A DNA stretch of 5,960 nucleotides from Verrucomicrobiota bacterium (GTDB lineage: Bacteria > Verrucomicrobiota > Verrucomicrobiia > Limisphaerales > AV2). Both the position numbers and the translations under genes were made by a program. The stretch lies in NCBI GenBank assembly GCA_003219345.1, contig QHOP01000185.1, forward strand, positions 1 to 5,960, read 5' to 3'. This document shows positions 5,699-5,960 of this stretch, one piece after another; position 1 is the stretch's first letter; every line of letters begins with the position of its first letter. Under the pieces are notes generated by a model that searched no databases, was not told the origin of the DNA, and saw nothing but the letters and a program-made list of their open reading frames with translations.

Positions 5699-5759
5699 GT
5701 TTTACTCAATTTGCTCCAGCTTCAAAACCGTTACTTTCCACGATGCCAATGCGCAGGCG

Positions 5760-5960
5760 TTACCTGTGGCGGGCAAAGATGCGGTTCGCTTCCTCCAGGG
5801 TTTCCTTCGACCCGATATCGTACCAAAGGCCCGGCACGGTCCAGGTGTAAACGGGCGTGCGCGGATACAGCCATTGCACCAGGCGACCCGGCTGATCGGG
5901 ATTGTTGCCTTCCGCAATGTATTGCTGGATCAGCGGCACGACGTTTTTGGGATAGTAGTA
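5760..5960 (-). CDS. Nucleotidyltransferase (sugar-1-phosphate NTP transferase family), C-terminal part
   Basis: The gene enters from the right edge and is open for 66 codons to a TAA at 5760-5762. It has no start inside the window. The visible text begins YYYPKNVVPLIQQYIAEGNN and includes LVQWLYPRTPVYTWTVPG followed by LWYDIGSKETLEEANRIF. The G-x-W-Y-D-I-G-(S/T)-x-E-x-L-x-x-A-N motif near the end is typical of the C-terminal part of the nucleotidyltransferase domain in glucose-1-phosphate thymidylyl/uridylyl- and mannose-1-phosphate guanylyltransferase-like enzymes, which make NDP-sugars in the cytoplasm. The N-terminal nucleotide-binding loop is outside the window, so the exact substrate cannot be told. 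It ends soon after the motif, without the left-handed helix extension found in longer relatives. Confidence 0.8.
   Translation of the reverse strand, partial: YYYPKNVVPLIQQYIAEGNNPDQPGRLVQWLYPRTPVYTWTVPGLWYDIGSKETLEEANRIFARHR

Noticed and set aside
5702..5917. 71-codon minus-strand open frame
   Set aside because: A different minus-strand frame over the same bases gives clear nucleotidyltransferase C-terminal sequence, so this one is an out-of-frame shadow.

Overview
The window looks like an accessory stretch of a GC-rich bacterial chromosome, most likely from Verrucomicrobia (Pedosphaera/Limisphaerales-like). This is inferred from protein style only: a large TPR / FG-GAP / ASPIC-UnbV protein, a secreted protein ending in a short beta-rich module of the type 'TYTLES..SLASTNW....FYRVK' that recurs in secreted verrucomicrobial proteins, a REP-associated Y1 transposase, and start sites without a clear Shine-Dalgarno sequence. 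No rRNA, tRNA or CRISPR array is present.

Layout. Positions 1-1015 are a RAYT-type transposon-like unit: one Y1/HUH transposase gene on the minus strand, bracketed by a perfect 20-bp inverted repeat (27 bp with two mismatches). It begins only 3 bp past the stop codon of the next gene. Positions 1016-4354 (minus) encode a 1112-residue membrane-anchored protein with five TPR units, a seven-bladed calcium-type propeller, a degenerate ASPIC/UnbV segment and a long conserved-looking C-terminal region. Positions 4355-4782 are a divergent intergenic region with a 13-nt palindrome and a GC-rich nested inverted repeat of the dispersed type. Positions 4783-5470 (plus) hold a small secreted-protein gene broken by a +1 frameshift, which a 4-bp CTAG tandem duplication would explain. 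Positions 5488-5609 carry a second copy of that gene's leader and signal peptide, fused to unrelated sequence: a 5' remnant of a paralogue. Positions 5614-5698 are another inverted-repeat element. Positions 5760-5960 (minus) are the C-terminal 66 codons of a sugar-nucleotide-type nucleotidyltransferase that runs off the window.

The genes do not form an obvious pathway. The signal is of genome plasticity: a RAYT element, two different inverted repeats, and a decaying, duplicated family of secreted proteins around one intact large surface or periplasmic protein. I see no convincing new multi-gene system. The best leads are the architecture of the 1112-residue protein, the CTAG frameshift scar and the duplicated leader.
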